Shown piece by piece: positions 49,788 to 58,109 of a stretch of DNA of 64,000 nucleotides. The position numbers and the translations under genes were made by a program. How positions within the stretch are numbered: position 1 is the first letter of the stretch; each line of letters starts with the position of its first letter. The DNA is taken from contig NZ_KQ948770.1 in the NCBI RefSeq assembly GCF_001514205.1, positions 1 to 64,000 on the forward strand, in the 5' to 3' direction. Origin of the DNA: Streptomyces griseoruber. Its GTDB lineage: Bacteria; Actinomycetota; Actinomycetes; Streptomycetales; Streptomycetaceae. The notes beneath the pieces were generated by a model. It did not search any database, was not told the DNA's origin, and was given only the letters and a program-made list of their open reading frames with translations.

Positions 49788-52046
49788 CTACGCGAGCAGC
49801 GCCGGGATCGTCTCCTCGTGCGCCGTGCGCAGCTCCTCCAGGGAGAGCGCGAACTCGCCCTGGACGTCCACCGTGTCGCCGTCGACCACGCCGATGCGGG
49901 TGACCGGGAGACCCCGGGCGCCGCACATGTCGTTGAAGCGGACCTCCTCCGAGCGCGGGACCGCGACGACGGCGCGGCCTGCGGACTCGGAGAACAGGAA
50001 GGTGAAGGCGTCGAGCCCGTCCGGTACGACCAGACGCGCGCCCTTGCCGCCGAGCAGCGCCGACTCCACGACCGCCTGGACCAGACCGCCGTCGGACAGG
50101 TCGTGCGCGGAGTCGATCATCCCGTCACGGGAGGCGGAGATCAGGATCTCGGCCAGCAGGCGCTCGCGCTCCAGGTCGACCTTCGGGGGCAGACCGCCGA
50201 GGTGGTCGTGGACGACCTGGGACCAGGCCGAGCCGCCGAACTCCTCACGGGTGTCGCCGAGGAGGTAGAGCAGCTGGCCCTCCTCCTGGAAGGCGACCGG
50301 GGTGCGGCGGGCGACATCGTCGATGACGCCGAGGACCGCGACCACCGGGGTCGGGTGGATGGCGACCTCGCCGGTCTGGTTGTAGAGGGAGACGTTGCCG
50401 CCGGTCACCGGGGTGCCGAGCTGAAGACAGGCGTCCGCCAGACCGCGGACGGCCTCCGCGAACTGCCACATGACGGCCGGGTCCTCGGGCGAGCCGAAGT
50501 TCAGGCAGTCGGAGACGGCGAGCGGCTTGGCTCCGGTCGTGGCGACGTTGCGGTACGCCTCGGCGAGCGCGAGCTGGGCGCCGTGGTACGGGTCGAGCTT
50601 GGCGTACCGGCCGTTGCCGTCGGTCGCGATGGCGACACCGAGGCCGGACTCCTCGTCGATCCGGATCATGCCGGAGTCCTCGGGCTGGGCGAGGACGGTG
50701 TTGCCCTGGACGAAGTGGTCGTACTGCGAGGTGATCCACTTCTTGGAGGCCTGGTTGGGCGAGGCGACGAGCTTGCGGACCTGGTCCTTCAGCTCCTCGC
50801 CCGTCTGCGGCCGGGGCAGCTTGTTCGCGTCGTCCGCCTGGAGGGCGTCCTGCCAGTCCGGGCGGGCGTACGGGCGCTCGTAGACCGGGCCGTCGTGGGC
50901 GACCGTGCGCGGGTCGACGTCGACGATCTTGCCGCCGTGCCAGAAGATCTCGAGGCGGTCGCCGTCGGTCACCTCACCGATGACGGTGGCGATGACGTCC
51001 CACTTGTCGCAGATCTCGAGGAACCGGTCGACCTTCTCCGGCTCCACGACGGCGCACATGCGTTCCTGCGACTCGCTCATGAGGATTTCCTCGGGCGAGA
51101 GGGTCGAGTCGCGCAGCGGGACGTCGTCGAGGGTGACGCGCATGCCGCCGGAGCCGTTGGAGGCGAGCTCGCTGGTGGCGCAGGACAGACCGGCGGCGCC
51201 GAGGTCCTGGATGCCGACGACGAGCTTCTCCTGGAAGGCCTCCAGGGTGCACTCGATGAGGAGCTTCTCCTGGAAGGGGTCGCCGACCTGGACGGCGGGG
51301 CGCTTCGACGGCTTGGCGTCGTCGAAGGTCTCGGAGGCGAGGATCGACGCGCCGCCGATGCCGTCGCCGCCGGTGCGGGCGCCGTACAGGATGACCTTGT
51401 TGCCGGCGCCGGAGGCCTTCGCGAGGTGGATGTCCTCGTGCCGCATGACGCCGATGGCACCGGCGTTGACCAGCGGGTTGCCCTGGTAGCAGGCGTCGAA
51501 GACGACCTCGCCGCCGATGTTCGGCAGGCCCAGGCAGTTGCCGTAGCCGCCGATGCCGGCGACGACGCCCGGCAGGACGCGCTTGGTGTCGGGGTGGTCG
51601 GCGGCGCCGAAGCGCAGCGGGTCGACGACCGCGACCGGGCGGGCGCCCATGGCGATGATGTCGCGGACGATGCCGCCGACACCGGTGGCCGCGCCCTGGT
51701 AGGGCTCGACGTACGACGGGTGGTTGTGCGACTCGACCTTGAAGGTGACCGCGTAGCCCTGGCCGACGTCGACGACGCCCGCGTTCTCGCCGATGCCGAC
51801 GAGGAGCGCGTCGGACTGCGGGGCCTTCTCGCCGAACTGGCGCAGGTGCACCTTCGACGACTTGTAGGAGCAGTGCTCGGACCACATGACGGAGTACATG
51901 GCGAGCTCGGCGCCGGTGGGGCGGCGGCCGAGGATCTCCACCACCCGCTCGTACTCGTCCTTCTTCAGGCCGAGTTCGGCCCAGGGCAGCTCGACGTCGG
52001 GGGTCGCGGCCGCGTGCTCGACCGTGTCCAGAGGCGTCCGGCTCAT
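49788..52046 (-). CDS. purL: FGAM synthetase subunit PurL (small type)
   Basis: A 752-residue ATP-dependent amidoligase. It makes FGAM from FGAR using ammonia passed from PurQ; PurS bridges the two. Markers: YSVMWSEHCSYKSSK near the N-terminus, ATGVGGIVRDIIAMGARP, ILYGARTGGDGIGGAS and DLSDGGLVQAVVESALLG. The length is that of the small bacterial PurL that needs separate PurQ and PurS. Its ATG overlaps the purQ stop (ATGA), so the genes are translationally coupled. Confidence 0.97.
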   Translation of the reverse strand: MSRTPLDTVEHAAATPDVELPWAELGLKKDEYERVVEILGRRPTGAELAMYSVMWSEHCSYKSSKVHLRQFGEKAPQSDALLVGIGENAGVVDVGQGYAVTFKVESHNHPSYVEPYQGAATGVGGIVRDIIAMGARPVAVVDPLRFGAADHPDTKRVLPGVVAGIGGYGNCLGLPNIGGEVVFDACYQGNPLVNAGAIGVMRHEDIHLAKASGAGNKVILYGARTGGDGIGGASILASETFDDAKPSKRPAVQVGDPFQEKLLIECTLEAFQEKLVVGIQDLGAAGLSCATSELASNGSGGMRVTLDDVPLRDSTLSPEEILMSESQERMCAVVEPEKVDRFLEICDKWDVIATVIGEVTDGDRLEIFWHGGKIVDVDPRTVAHDGPVYERPYARPDWQDALQADDANKLPRPQTGEELKDQVRKLVASPNQASKKWITSQYDHFVQGNTVLAQPEDSGMIRIDEESGLGVAIATDGNGRYAKLDPYHGAQLALAEAYRNVATTGAKPLAVSDCLNFGSPEDPAVMWQFAEAVRGLADACLQLGTPVTGGNVSLYNQTGEVAIHPTPVVAVLGVIDDVARRTPVAFQEEGQLLYLLGDTREEFGGSAWSQVVHDHLGGLPPKVDLERERLLAEILISASRDGMIDSAHDLSDGGLVQAVVESALLGGKGARLVVPDGLDAFTFLFSESAGRAVVAVPRSEEVRFNDMCGARGLPVTRIGVVDGDTVDVQGEFALSLEELRTAHEETIPALLA

Positions 52047-52723
52047 GCGTTGACCAGCTTCTTGAGGATCGAGGTGAAGAACGGGAGACCGTCGGTGCGG
52101 CCGGACCCGACGAGGGGCTCGACGGCGTGCTCCGGGTGCGGCATGAGGCCTACGACGTTGCCGGCCTCGTTGGTGATGCCGGCGATGTCGTTGAGCGAAC
52201 CGTTGGGGTTGAAGTCCAGGTAGCGGAACGCGACCCGGCCCTCGGCCTCGAGCTTGTCCAGCGTGTACGGGTCGGCGACGTAGCGGCCGTCCATGTTCTT
52301 CAGCGGGATGTGGATCTCCTGGCCGGCCGTGTAGTCGGCGGTCCAGGCGGTGTCCGCGTTCTCCACCCGCAGCTTCTGGTCGCGGCAGATGAAGTGGAGG
52401 TGGTCGTTGCCGAGCATCCCGCCGGGCAGCAGATGGGCCTCGGTGAGGATCTGGAAGCCGTTGCAGATGCCGAGGACCGGCAGGCCGACCTTCGCCTGCT
52501 CGATGACGGTCTCCATCACCGGCGAGAAGCGGGAGATGGCACCGGCGCGCAGATAGTCGCCGTACGAGAAACCGCCGGGCAGGACGACCGCGTCGACCTG
52601 GTGGAGGTTCTTGTCCTTGTGCCAGAGGGCGACCGGTTCCGCGCCCGCGAGGCGGATCGCCCGCTGGGTGTCCCGGTCGTCGAGGCTGCCCGGGAAAGTG
52701 ACGACGCCAATACGAGCGGTCAC
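52043..52723 (-). CDS. purQ: FGAM synthetase glutaminase subunit PurQ
   Basis: A 226-residue class I glutamine amidotransferase with a GTG start. It supplies ammonia to PurL. Catalytic Cys in GLPVLGICNGFQIL, and His/Glu in LMPHPEHAVE. The N-terminal MTARIGVVTFPGSLDDRD is typical. GTGA overlap with the purS stop and ATGA overlap with purL. Confidence 0.97.
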   Translation of the reverse strand: MTARIGVVTFPGSLDDRDTQRAIRLAGAEPVALWHKDKNLHQVDAVVLPGGFSYGDYLRAGAISRFSPVMETVIEQAKVGLPVLGICNGFQILTEAHLLPGGMLGNDHLHFICRDQKLRVENADTAWTADYTAGQEIHIPLKNMDGRYVADPYTLDKLEAEGRVAFRYLDFNPNGSLNDIAGITNEAGNVVGLMPHPEHAVEPLVGSGRTDGLPFFTSILKKLVNA

Positions 52724-52983
52724 TTCGCGGCCTCCGCGACTTCCTCCACCTTGACGGTGAAGTCCTCGATCACGGTGTTGGCGAGGAAGGATTCCGCAAG
52801 ATCGTGGATGCGGGCGAGGGCGGCCTCGTCGACCGGCCCGTCAACTTCCAGTTCGAATCGCTTTCCCTGACGTACGTCGGAGATGCCTTCGAAACCCAGC
52901 CGCGGCAGTGCGCGCTGCACCGCCTGGCCCTGGGGGTCGAGGATCTCCGGCTTGAGCATGACGTCGACTACGACGCGTGCCAC
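52720..52983 (-). CDS. purS: FGAM synthetase bridging subunit PurS
   Basis: An 87-residue protein. GTG 52983 (MARVVVDVMLKPEILDPQGQ) is preferred over GTG 52989, because GGGAG lies five bases upstream and the family starts there. It has no catalytic residues: PurS dimers connect PurL and PurQ and help channel ammonia. It is the first gene of purS-purQ-purL. Confidence 0.95.
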   Translation of the reverse strand: MARVVVDVMLKPEILDPQGQAVQRALPRLGFEGISDVRQGKRFELEVDGPVDEAALARIHDLAESFLANTVIEDFTVKVEEVAEAAK

Positions 52984-53062
52984 TGGCACTCCCGGTGGTG
53001 TGGTGCTGAGCAGGTTCCTGCGGTGTCTCCGACAGGTGCCTTCAGACTACCCGTACAAAATT

Positions 53063-53091
53063 TCTACGCGAGTAGAGTTGTAGGAATCTAC
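53063..53091. promoter_or_regulatory. Paired palindromes upstream of purS
   Basis: TCTAC-GCGA-GTAGA (53063-53076) is followed by GTAG-GAAT-CTAC (53080-53091): two small palindromes built from the same CTAC/GTAG half-sites, about 80-108 bp upstream of the purS start in an AT-richer stretch. A likely operator or promoter element for the purSQL operon; the protein is not known. Confidence 0.45.
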
Positions 53092-53294
53092 GTGAGCGTC
53101 ATCACGATCAGGTATCGGACCAGTGCCTTCGCGAAAAGTTCAGGGAAAGATCCGGGGTGCATCCGTGTTCCCTATTGCGCTGGGACACGCGGAGAGATTT
53201 AGTCGGGCTTCACATTCGATTGCCGGGCACTGTACAAATGAATTGGCAATAGCCGATACTTTGCCCCATAACTGGCGGACAGTCGACATCTCCG

Positions 53295-53312
53295 TGACGT
53301 CTTGGCACGTCA
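53295..53312. promoter_or_regulatory. Inverted repeat upstream of the Lsr2 paralogue
   Basis: TGACGT-CTTGGC-ACGTCA, a perfect 6-bp inverted repeat 33 bp before the GTG start. It may bind a regulator. The wider purS/lsrL gap (52984-53345) is lower in GC than the surroundings and has no gene. Confidence 0.4.
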
Positions 53313-53345
53313 TCGCAGAGCTGTCGCACGAAGGGACCGATATTC

Positions 53346-53663
53346 GTGGCGCAGAAGGTCGTGGTCACTCTCTTTGACGACATCGACGGCTCGGAAGCGG
53401 CGGAAACGATCGCCTTCGGGCTCGACGGCAAGTCGTACGAGATCGACCTGAATGAAGCCAATGCCAAGAAACTGCGTAAGGCGCTCGCGCCCTACGTGGA
53501 GGCCGGCCGCAAGCGGTCGAAGTCCGGCAAGGCGTACAAGCAGACGGAGGTCGCGCCCGACCCGGCGGCCGTCCGGGCCTGGGCCCAGGCCAACAAGATG
53601 GAGGTGCCCGCCCGCGGCCGCATCCCCAAGAAGGTCTACGAGGCGTTCGCCGAGGCGCAGTAG
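53346..53663 (+). CDS. lsrL: Lsr2-family nucleoid-associated protein (LsrL)
   Basis: A 105-residue protein with a GTG start. N-terminal oligomerisation domain (MAQKVVVTLFDDIDGSEAAE, then IAFGLDGKSYEIDL) and C-terminal AT-hook-like DNA-binding motif, here PARGRIPKKVYEAF with the RGR core. Lsr2 bridges AT-rich DNA and silences acquired genes, including many biosynthetic clusters. Streptomyces have two: Lsr2 itself and LsrL; the position beside purS is that of LsrL (SCO4076 as I recall). Which paralogue it is rests on synteny. Confidence 0.9.
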   Translation: MAQKVVVTLFDDIDGSEAAETIAFGLDGKSYEIDLNEANAKKLRKALAPYVEAGRKRSKSGKAYKQTEVAPDPAAVRAWAQANKMEVPARGRIPKKVYEAFAEAQ

Positions 53664-53814
53664 CCCGGCGGCCGTTCGAGGCGCTCCCCGCGGGTGTCCC
53701 CGGGTCCGTCAGCACGGCCCGGGGACAACCGACTTGCGTTACCCCCCACATGGTCGGCTAATGTCTGGAGCACGCCGCCGGGCGGGGCCGAAAAGCCCAG
53801 CTCACGGAGGCCAC

Positions 53815-53886
53815 GCGGGTGTAGTTCAGTAGTAGAACATCCCCCTTCCAGGGGGAAGGCGCAGTGTGCGATTCCTGTCACCCGCT
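53815..53886 (+). tRNA. tRNA-Gly (TCC)
   Basis: A 72-nt cloverleaf: acceptor GCGGGTG/CACCCGC, anticodon loop CTTCCAG, no CCA. Confidence 0.93.
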
Positions 53887-53966
53887 CTGCATCACCGTCC
53901 CGACCACTGTTGTGGATCAGGTAGGCTGGTGCTCGCGCCGATCGGTGAGAGCCGGTCGGAGGCAAT

Positions 53967-54039
53967 GCGGACGTAGCTCAGTTGGTAGAGCGCAACCTTG
54001 CCAAGGTTGAGGTCGCGAGTTCGAGCCTCGTCGTCCGCT
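53967..54039 (+). tRNA. tRNA-Gly (GCC), copy 1
   Basis: A 73-nt cloverleaf: acceptor GCGGACG/CGTCCGC, anticodon loop TTGCCAA. Identical to the copy at 57875-57947. Confidence 0.95.
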
Positions 54040-54047
54040 CGGGAATG

Positions 54048-54078
54048 AGACCCCGGTCCATCGGACCGGGGTCTTTTC
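54048..54078 (+). terminator. Terminator of tRNA-Gly copy 1
   Basis: AGACCCCGGTCC/GGACCGGGGTCT, perfect 12-bp stem with a three-base loop, then TTTT. Confidence 0.9.
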
Positions 54079-54178
54079 GTGTGTTCCCCTTCGGGTGCCG
54101 CTGTCACCTGACATTTGTCATACGGAGTGATGACACCTCGCACTGCTGTCGGGTCCTGCCCGGCGGGAGCCTTGAGGC

Positions 54179-55132
54179 ATGGACACGAATGAACACGTGA
54201 TTGAGGTCACCGGCCTCCGGCGTGTGTACGGGGGCGGGTTCGAGGCGGTCCGTGGAATCTCCTTCCACGTCGAGCGCGGTGAGATCTTCGCGCTGCTCGG
54301 CACCAATGGCGCCGGCAAGACATCGACCGTCGAACTGCTGGAGGGCCTCGCGCGCCCCGACGCCGGACGCCTCCGCGTCCTCGGCCACGACCCGTACACC
54401 GAGCGGGCCGCCGTCCGGCCGCGCACCGGCGTGATGCTGCAAGAGGGCGGCTTCCCTTCCGAACTGACCGTCGCGGAGACCGCGCGGATGTGGGGCGGCT
54501 GTGTGAGCGGCGCCCGGCCCGTCGGGGAGGCGCTGGCCCTGGTCGGGCTCGCGGGCCGGGCGGACGTACGGGTCAAGCAGCTCTCCGGCGGCGAGCGGCG
54601 CCGCCTCGACCTGGCGCTGGCCCTGCTCGGCGACCCCGAGGTGCTGTTCCTCGACGAGCCGACGACCGGCCTGGACGCCGAGGGCCGCCGCGACACCTGG
54701 GACCTGGTCCGCGCCCTGCGCGCATCCGGTACGACGGTGCTGCTGACCACGCACTACCTGGAGGAGGCCGAGCAGCTCGCCGACCGGCTGGCCATCCTGC
54801 ACCAGGGGCGCATAGCCGCCTCCGGGACACCCACCGAGGTGACGGCGGCCCAGCCGTCCCGGATCCTCTTCGAGCTGCCCGAGGGGTACTTCGTCGGCGA
54901 TCTGCCCCCGCTCGGCGAGCTGGGCGTGTGCGGTCACGAGGTCGAGGGACGCGTGGTCCGGCTGCGCACCCGGGAGTTGCAGCGGACGGCCACGGCGCTG
55001 CTGGTGTGGGCCGAGCGGGCGCGGGTCGAGCTGCGCGGGCTGGATGTGCGGTCGGCCTCGCTGGAGGAGGCGTTCCTGGGCATCGCCCGGGAGGCGTCGG
55101 AGCGTACGAAGACCGAGGGGGCCGCGGCATGA
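54179..55132 (+). CDS. ABC transporter ATP-binding protein
   Basis: A 317-residue ATPase of the drug-export (DrrA/CcmA) type: Walker A LLGTNGAGKTSTVEL, signature LSGGERRRLDLALAL, Walker B LFLDEPTTGLDAEG, H-loop LLTTHYLEEAEQ. The C-terminal ~100 residues after the switch His are the usual DrrA extension. It overlaps the permease gene by ATGA. With the following two-component system it forms a four-gene operon. Confidence 0.94.
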   Translation: MDTNEHVIEVTGLRRVYGGGFEAVRGISFHVERGEIFALLGTNGAGKTSTVELLEGLARPDAGRLRVLGHDPYTERAAVRPRTGVMLQEGGFPSELTVAETARMWGGCVSGARPVGEALALVGLAGRADVRVKQLSGGERRRLDLALALLGDPEVLFLDEPTTGLDAEGRRDTWDLVRALRASGTTVLLTTHYLEEAEQLADRLAILHQGRIAASGTPTEVTAAQPSRILFELPEGYFVGDLPPLGELGVCGHEVEGRVVRLRTRELQRTATALLVWAERARVELRGLDVRSASLEEAFLGIAREASERTKTEGAAA

Positions 55133-55989
55133 GCGGGAACAGGGTGCACAGCGGGACGGGTGAGAACACGGTGGCGGGTGCCGGGAGCGCAAGCACGAGG
55201 GCCGGCGACGCGGTCAGGAGTGCGGTGACGAGCCCGGCGAGCCGGATGGCCGCCCTCGCGCGGGCCGAGCTGACCCTGCTGGGGCGCAGCAGGAGCACTC
55301 TGCTCTCGGCGGTGCTGATGCCGCTCGCGCTGCCGTTCAGCTTCAGGCCCCTGATCGACGACATGGATGTGCAGGACGTCGGTCTGACGACCGGTCTGGT
55401 GCTGCTGCCGGCGGCGATCGGCTTCTCCCTGCTGTTCGGGGTGTACTCGGCGCTGACCGCCATCTACACCGTCCGGCGCGAGGAACTGGTCCTGAAGCGA
55501 CTGCGCACCGGGGAGCTGCGGGACACCGAGATCCTGGGCGGCACCGCGCTGCCGGTCCTGGTGACGGGGCTGGTGCAGTCCCTGGTGCTGGTGGCGGCCT
55601 CCACCGCCGTGCTGGACATGCCGGCGCCGAAGGCGCCCCAACTCGCCGTCCTGGGGCTCCTGTTGGGTCTGGCCCTCTGCGCGGCGCTGGGGGCGCTCAC
55701 GGCGGCCCTGACCCGGACCGTGGAGAGCGCCCAGGTCACCCCCCTGCCGTTCGTGCTGGCCTCGATGATGGGCTCCGGGGTGACCGTCCCCCTGGAGATG
55801 CTGCCCGACAGGGTCGCCTCGATCTGCGAACTGCTGCCGCTGTCCCCGGCGATCACCCTGGTACGCGGCGGCTGGACCGGCGACCTCTCCGCCTACGAGG
55901 CGCTGGGGCCGATATCCACAGGCCTGGCCTGGACCGTGCTGGCGGTGTTTGCTGTACGGCGGTGGTTCCGGTGGGAACCACGGCGCTGA
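55129..55989 (+). CDS. ABC-2 type transporter permease
   Basis: A 286-residue protein with a polar N-terminus of ~40 residues and six membrane helices (e.g. TGLVLLPAAIGFSLLFGVYS and QLAVLGLLLGLALCAALGAL). The segment TPLPFVLASMMGSGVTVPLE is the ABC-2 signature area. It partners with the upstream ATPase to export a lipid, peptide or drug; the substrate is unknown. Start by ATGA coupling. Confidence 0.9.
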   Translation: MSGNRVHSGTGENTVAGAGSASTRAGDAVRSAVTSPASRMAALARAELTLLGRSRSTLLSAVLMPLALPFSFRPLIDDMDVQDVGLTTGLVLLPAAIGFSLLFGVYSALTAIYTVRREELVLKRLRTGELRDTEILGGTALPVLVTGLVQSLVLVAASTAVLDMPAPKAPQLAVLGLLLGLALCAALGALTAALTRTVESAQVTPLPFVLASMMGSGVTVPLEMLPDRVASICELLPLSPAITLVRGGWTGDLSAYEALGPISTGLAWTVLAVFAVRRWFRWEPRR

Positions 55990-56010
55990 GACGGGGGACG
56001 AGGGGAAGAC

Positions 56011-57246
56011 ATGCGTGGGCCGGGGGGCTGGTGGCGGGGGAAGAGCACACCGGCGAAGTTCGAGACGTATACGCGGTGGTCGTTCCACTTCTTCGGGGTG
56101 AGCGAGATCACCGGGGTCGGTCTGCCGGCCGTCGGCTCCCTGGGGCCCGGGCTCGGCGGCGCGCTGCTGACCCTGGTCACCGTGCACGCCGTGCTCTGCA
56201 TGCTCACGGTGTCACGGGGGCTGGACTGGACGCGCGGCCGGCGCCCCCAGCCCATACGGCTGCTGTGGACGCTCGCCTCGCTCACCGCCGCCATAGCGGT
56301 GGTGGCCATCTTGATCGCCCAACGGGGTCCCGACCGTGAGAGCGTGGACGCGACCGCGGGTGCCGTCTTCGGGGTCGTGCTGGTCGTAGGGGTGGGGGTC
56401 CTCACACTCGGCGTGCGTGACCGGCGGCGGGTGTACGCGATAGTGGTCGGCTTCTCGCTCGGCGCGGGAGTCGTCTCCTTCCCGCTGAACGTGTCGCCGC
56501 CCGCCGCCGTCCTCAGCATGGTGGGCGTCTTCCTCGGCTCCGGGCTCCTCGCCTTCACCGCGCTCTTCTCCGTCTGGCTGCTCGACGCCGTCTACCAGCT
56601 CGACGAGGCCCGCGAGACCCGGGCCCGGCTCGCCGTCGCCGAGGAGCGGCTGCGCTTCGGGCGGGATCTGCATGACGTGATGGGGCGCAATCTGGCGGTG
56701 ATAGCGCTGAAGGCCGAGCTGGCGGTGCAGCTGGCCGTGCGGGGGCGGCCGGAGGCGGTGGAGCAGATGATCGAGGTGCAGCGGATAGCGCAGGACTCCC
56801 AGCGGGAGGTGCGGGAGGTCGTACGGGGCTACCGGGAGGCCGATCTCACGGTGGAACTGGCTGGTGCGCAGGGAGTGTTGACGGCCGCCGGGATCGACTG
56901 CGAGGTGCGCGGGGAGACGGACGGGCTGCCCGGCGAGGTGCAGTCGGCGCTCGGCTGGGTGGTGCGGGAGACGACGACGAACGTGCTGCGGCACGGGGAC
57001 GCGCGGCGGTGCTCGGTGGGGCTGCGGGTCATGGAGGAACGTGTGGTGCTGACCGTGGAGAACGACGGGGCCGAGGCCGCGCGGGACGGTGACGGCGGTG
57101 GCGGGTCGGGGCTGGCCGGGCTGCGGGAGCGGCTGCGGCAGGTCGACGGGACGCTGGAGGCCGGGTTCGCCGGGCCCGGGGTGTTCCGGGTGGTGGCCGA
57201 GGTGCCCCTGGACAGAACGAGCATGGTGAGCGAGGTCACTTCATGA
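56011..57246 (+). CDS. Sensor histidine kinase (NarL/DesK-type)
   Basis: A 411-residue protein. About five N-terminal membrane helices (~25-200), a HisKA_3 dimerisation helix with the phospho-His in FGRDLHDVMGRNLAV (~His 221), then a HATPase domain with ETTTNVLRHG (N box) and SGLAGLRERL (G box). DesK-type kinases sense membrane state or lipid-active compounds. It overlaps the regulator gene by ATGA. Confidence 0.93.
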   Translation: MRGPGGWWRGKSTPAKFETYTRWSFHFFGVSEITGVGLPAVGSLGPGLGGALLTLVTVHAVLCMLTVSRGLDWTRGRRPQPIRLLWTLASLTAAIAVVAILIAQRGPDRESVDATAGAVFGVVLVVGVGVLTLGVRDRRRVYAIVVGFSLGAGVVSFPLNVSPPAAVLSMVGVFLGSGLLAFTALFSVWLLDAVYQLDEARETRARLAVAEERLRFGRDLHDVMGRNLAVIALKAELAVQLAVRGRPEAVEQMIEVQRIAQDSQREVREVVRGYREADLTVELAGAQGVLTAAGIDCEVRGETDGLPGEVQSALGWVVRETTTNVLRHGDARRCSVGLRVMEERVVLTVENDGAEAARDGDGGGGSGLAGLRERLRQVDGTLEAGFAGPGVFRVVAEVPLDRTSMVSEVTS

Positions 57247-57851
57247 CGGTGCGGGTGCTGCTGGCCGACGACGAGCATCTGATCCGGGGTGCGCTGGCGG
57301 CGCTGCTCTCCCTGGAGGAGGATCTGCTGATCGTCGCGGAGGCGGCCACCGGACCGGAGGCGCTGGCGATGGCGCGGGCGCATGAACCGGATGTGGCCGT
57401 GCTGGATCTCCAGATGCCGGGCGCGGACGGTGTGAAGGTCGCCACATCGTTGCGGACCGAACTGCCCGGCTGCCGGGTGCTGATCGTGACCAGCCATGGC
57501 CGGCCGGGGCATCTGAAGCGGGCGCTTGCGGCGGGTGTACGGGGGTTCGTCCCGAAGACGGTGAGCGCTCAGCGGCTCGCCGAGATCATCAGGACCGTGC
57601 ACTCCGGAAACCGTTACGTCGATCCGGAGTTGGCCGCCGACGCCATAGCGGCCGGGGATTCGCCGCTGACCTCGCGCGAGGCCGAGGTGCTCGAACTCGC
57701 CGCCGAGGGGGCGCCCGTCACGGAGATCGCCGAGCGGGCCGGGCTGTCGCAGGGGACCGTACGGAACTACCTCTCCTCGGCCGTGTCCAAGCTGGGGGCG
57801 GAGAACCGGCACGCGGCGGTGCGTCTCGCTCGCGAGCGGGGTTGGGTATAG
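57243..57851 (+). CDS. NarL-family response regulator
   Basis: A 202-residue protein: receiver domain (LLADDEHLIRGALAAL, phospho-Asp in VAVLDLQMPG, ~Asp 54) and LuxR-type HTH (LTSREAEVLELAAEGAPVTE, then RAGLSQGTVRNYLSS). Cognate of the preceding kinase; the obvious target is the adjoining ABC operon. Stop at 57851 is 24 bp before tRNA-Gly copy 2. Confidence 0.95.
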   Translation: MTVRVLLADDEHLIRGALAALLSLEEDLLIVAEAATGPEALAMARAHEPDVAVLDLQMPGADGVKVATSLRTELPGCRVLIVTSHGRPGHLKRALAAGVRGFVPKTVSAQRLAEIIRTVHSGNRYVDPELAADAIAAGDSPLTSREAEVLELAAEGAPVTEIAERAGLSQGTVRNYLSSAVSKLGAENRHAAVRLARERGWV

Positions 57852-57874
57852 TTGGCCTCGCGCCACGGCGCAGT

Positions 57875-57947
57875 GCGGACGTAGCTCAGTTGGTAGAGCG
57901 CAACCTTGCCAAGGTTGAGGTCGCGAGTTCGAGCCTCGTCGTCCGCT
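57875..57947 (+). tRNA. tRNA-Gly (GCC), copy 2
   Basis: Identical in all 73 bases to 53967-54039 and in the same orientation, so the pair flanks the ABC/two-component operon as direct repeats. Confidence 0.95.
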
Positions 57948-57953
57948 CCAGTG

Positions 57954-57982
57954 AAACCCCGGTCCGGTGGACCGGGGTTTTT
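57954..57982 (+). terminator. Terminator of tRNA-Gly copy 2
   Basis: AAACCCCGGTCC/GGACCGGGGTTT, three-base loop, T-run; closely related to the terminator of copy 1. Confidence 0.9.
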
Positions 57983-58052
57983 CGCGTGCGGGTTTTTGCG
58001 TGCGGGTTTTGGCGTGCGGGTGTGTGCCTGCGGTTTCTGCATGCCGGTTTTC
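57983..58052. repeat. Short degenerate tandem repeats
   Basis: About five units of 13-16 bases around GCGTGCGGGTTTT, decaying toward the right. Non-coding, between tRNA-Gly and the 3' end of purC. Confidence 0.6.
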
Positions 58053-58076
58053 GCCCGCGCCGGGGGAGCGGTCCGG

Positions 58077-58104
58077 GTGGGCCCCCGCACGTCACGGGGG
58101 CCGT
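58077..58104 (-). terminator. Possible purC terminator
   Basis: GGCCCCCG and CGGGGGCC separated by seven bases just past the purC stop on the minus strand; short, no T-run. Confidence 0.45.
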
Positions 58105-58109
58105 CCGGG

